Of a stretch of DNA of 6,059 nt, positions 5,867-6,059 are shown piece by piece. This DNA comes from Acidobacteriota bacterium. Its GTDB lineage: Bacteria; Acidobacteriota; Terriglobia; UBA7540; JAPUME01. Made by a program: the position numbers and the translations under genes. Under the pieces are notes generated by a model, which was given only the letters and a program-made list of their open reading frames with translations, was not told where the DNA came from and did no database searches. The stretch covers positions 1 to 6,059 of the forward strand of contig JAPUME010000115.1 of assembly GCA_027294185.1 (NCBI GenBank), in the 5' to 3' direction. Every line of letters begins with the position of its first letter. Position 1 is the first letter of the stretch.

Positions 5867-5956
5867 CCTTAGCTGCGGCTCGGAGGAGCAGACGCGTTCT
5901 GTGCTTCCTTATTTAGCCGGCATGATGTATTTTGCCGTGCACGAGTCGAAAATTCA

Positions 5957-5980
5957 GCGGCCCACGAACCCCAGGGCTGC
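5957..5980 (+). other. Leader hairpin upstream of the sugar dehydrogenase
   Basis: GCGGCCC at 5957-5963 pairs with GGGCTGC at 5974-5980 as a seven-pair stem including one G-T pair, with a 10-base loop. It ends 25 bases before the ATG and just before the purine-rich ribosome-site region. It has no T-run, so it is not a terminator. It may be a leader structure or chance pairing in GC-rich DNA. Confidence 0.3.
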
Positions 5981-6005
5981 GGCAGAGGGTAAAGGTCAAT
6001 CGAAG

Positions 6006-6059
6006 ATGAACATCAGCGTTTTCGGGCTTGGTTACGTGGGCTGCGTAACTGCGGCGTGT
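6006..6059 (+). CDS. Nucleotide-sugar dehydrogenase (UDP-glucose / GDP-mannose 6-dehydrogenase family), 3' partial
   Basis: Only the first 18 codons are in the window: MNISVFGLGYVGCVTAAC. This is the N-terminal Rossmann start of the family, with GLGYVG at 7-12 giving the GxGxxG NAD-binding motif right after the first beta strand. These enzymes oxidise the C6 hydroxyl of UDP-glucose or GDP-mannose twice to make the uronic acid used in exopolysaccharides such as alginate or colanic-type polymers. The form FGLGYVGCV is closer to GDP-mannose 6-dehydrogenase (AlgD-type) starts than to many UDP-glucose enzymes, but 18 residues cannot settle this. AAAGGT at 5991-5996 is a suitable ribosome site 9 bases before the ATG. 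It is divergent from the peptidase gene and is probably the first gene of a polysaccharide locus to the right. Confidence 0.85.
   Translation, partial: MNISVFGLGYVGCVTAAC

Noticed and set aside
1..6059. Phage, insertion sequence, toxin-antitoxin, CRISPR or tRNA elements
   Set aside because: I looked on both strands for transposase-like frames, terminal inverted repeats, regular spaced repeats and cloverleaf structures and saw none.

Overview
The window is about 6.1 kb of GC-rich bacterial chromosome with densely packed, ordinary-looking genes. I see no mobile element, CRISPR array, rRNA or tRNA gene. The genes present are a Slt70-type lytic transglycosylase end, a PilZ protein, secreted proteins with Sec signal peptides, a DPP5-like S9 peptidase and a nucleotide-sugar dehydrogenase. 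These indicate a Gram-negative-type (diderm) free-living bacterium. The overall flavour suggests Acidobacteriota or a similar deep-branching soil or sediment phylum, but this is a low-confidence inference from gene style and not from a marker gene.

Left part (1-2078, + strand): the 3' end of a lytic murein transglycosylase, then a roughly 100-base gap with a weak possible promoter. A compact three-gene group follows: a 126-aa probably all-beta protein of unknown function, a 114-aa single-domain PilZ protein with both c-di-GMP binding motifs intact, and a 230-aa exported helical protein. The last start codon overlaps the PilZ stop codon by one base. The group looks like a small c-di-GMP-linked envelope unit whose two partner proteins I do not recognise.

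Middle and right part (2132-5786, - strand): the three genes read, in transcription order, DPP5-like exported S9 serine peptidase, an unannotated 57-aa acidic small ORF 21 bases downstream, then a 139-base gap with a hairpin, then a class III PLP-dependent aminotransferase carrying a four-cysteine insertion. Peptide hydrolysis followed by amino-group transfer would fit amino-acid catabolism, but that link is only inferred from position. The + and - gene groups converge at 2079-2131, where weak hairpins could stop transcription.

Right edge (5787-6059): a 219-base divergent intergenic region holds a plausible -10 element for the peptidase and a leader hairpin. It is followed by the first 18 codons of a nucleotide-sugar dehydrogenase of the UDP-glucose/GDP-mannose 6-dehydrogenase family on the + strand, probably the start of an exopolysaccharide locus.

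No clearly new biological system is visible. The best leads are the PilZ trio with its two unknown proteins, the 57-aa ORF, and the cysteine cluster of the aminotransferase.
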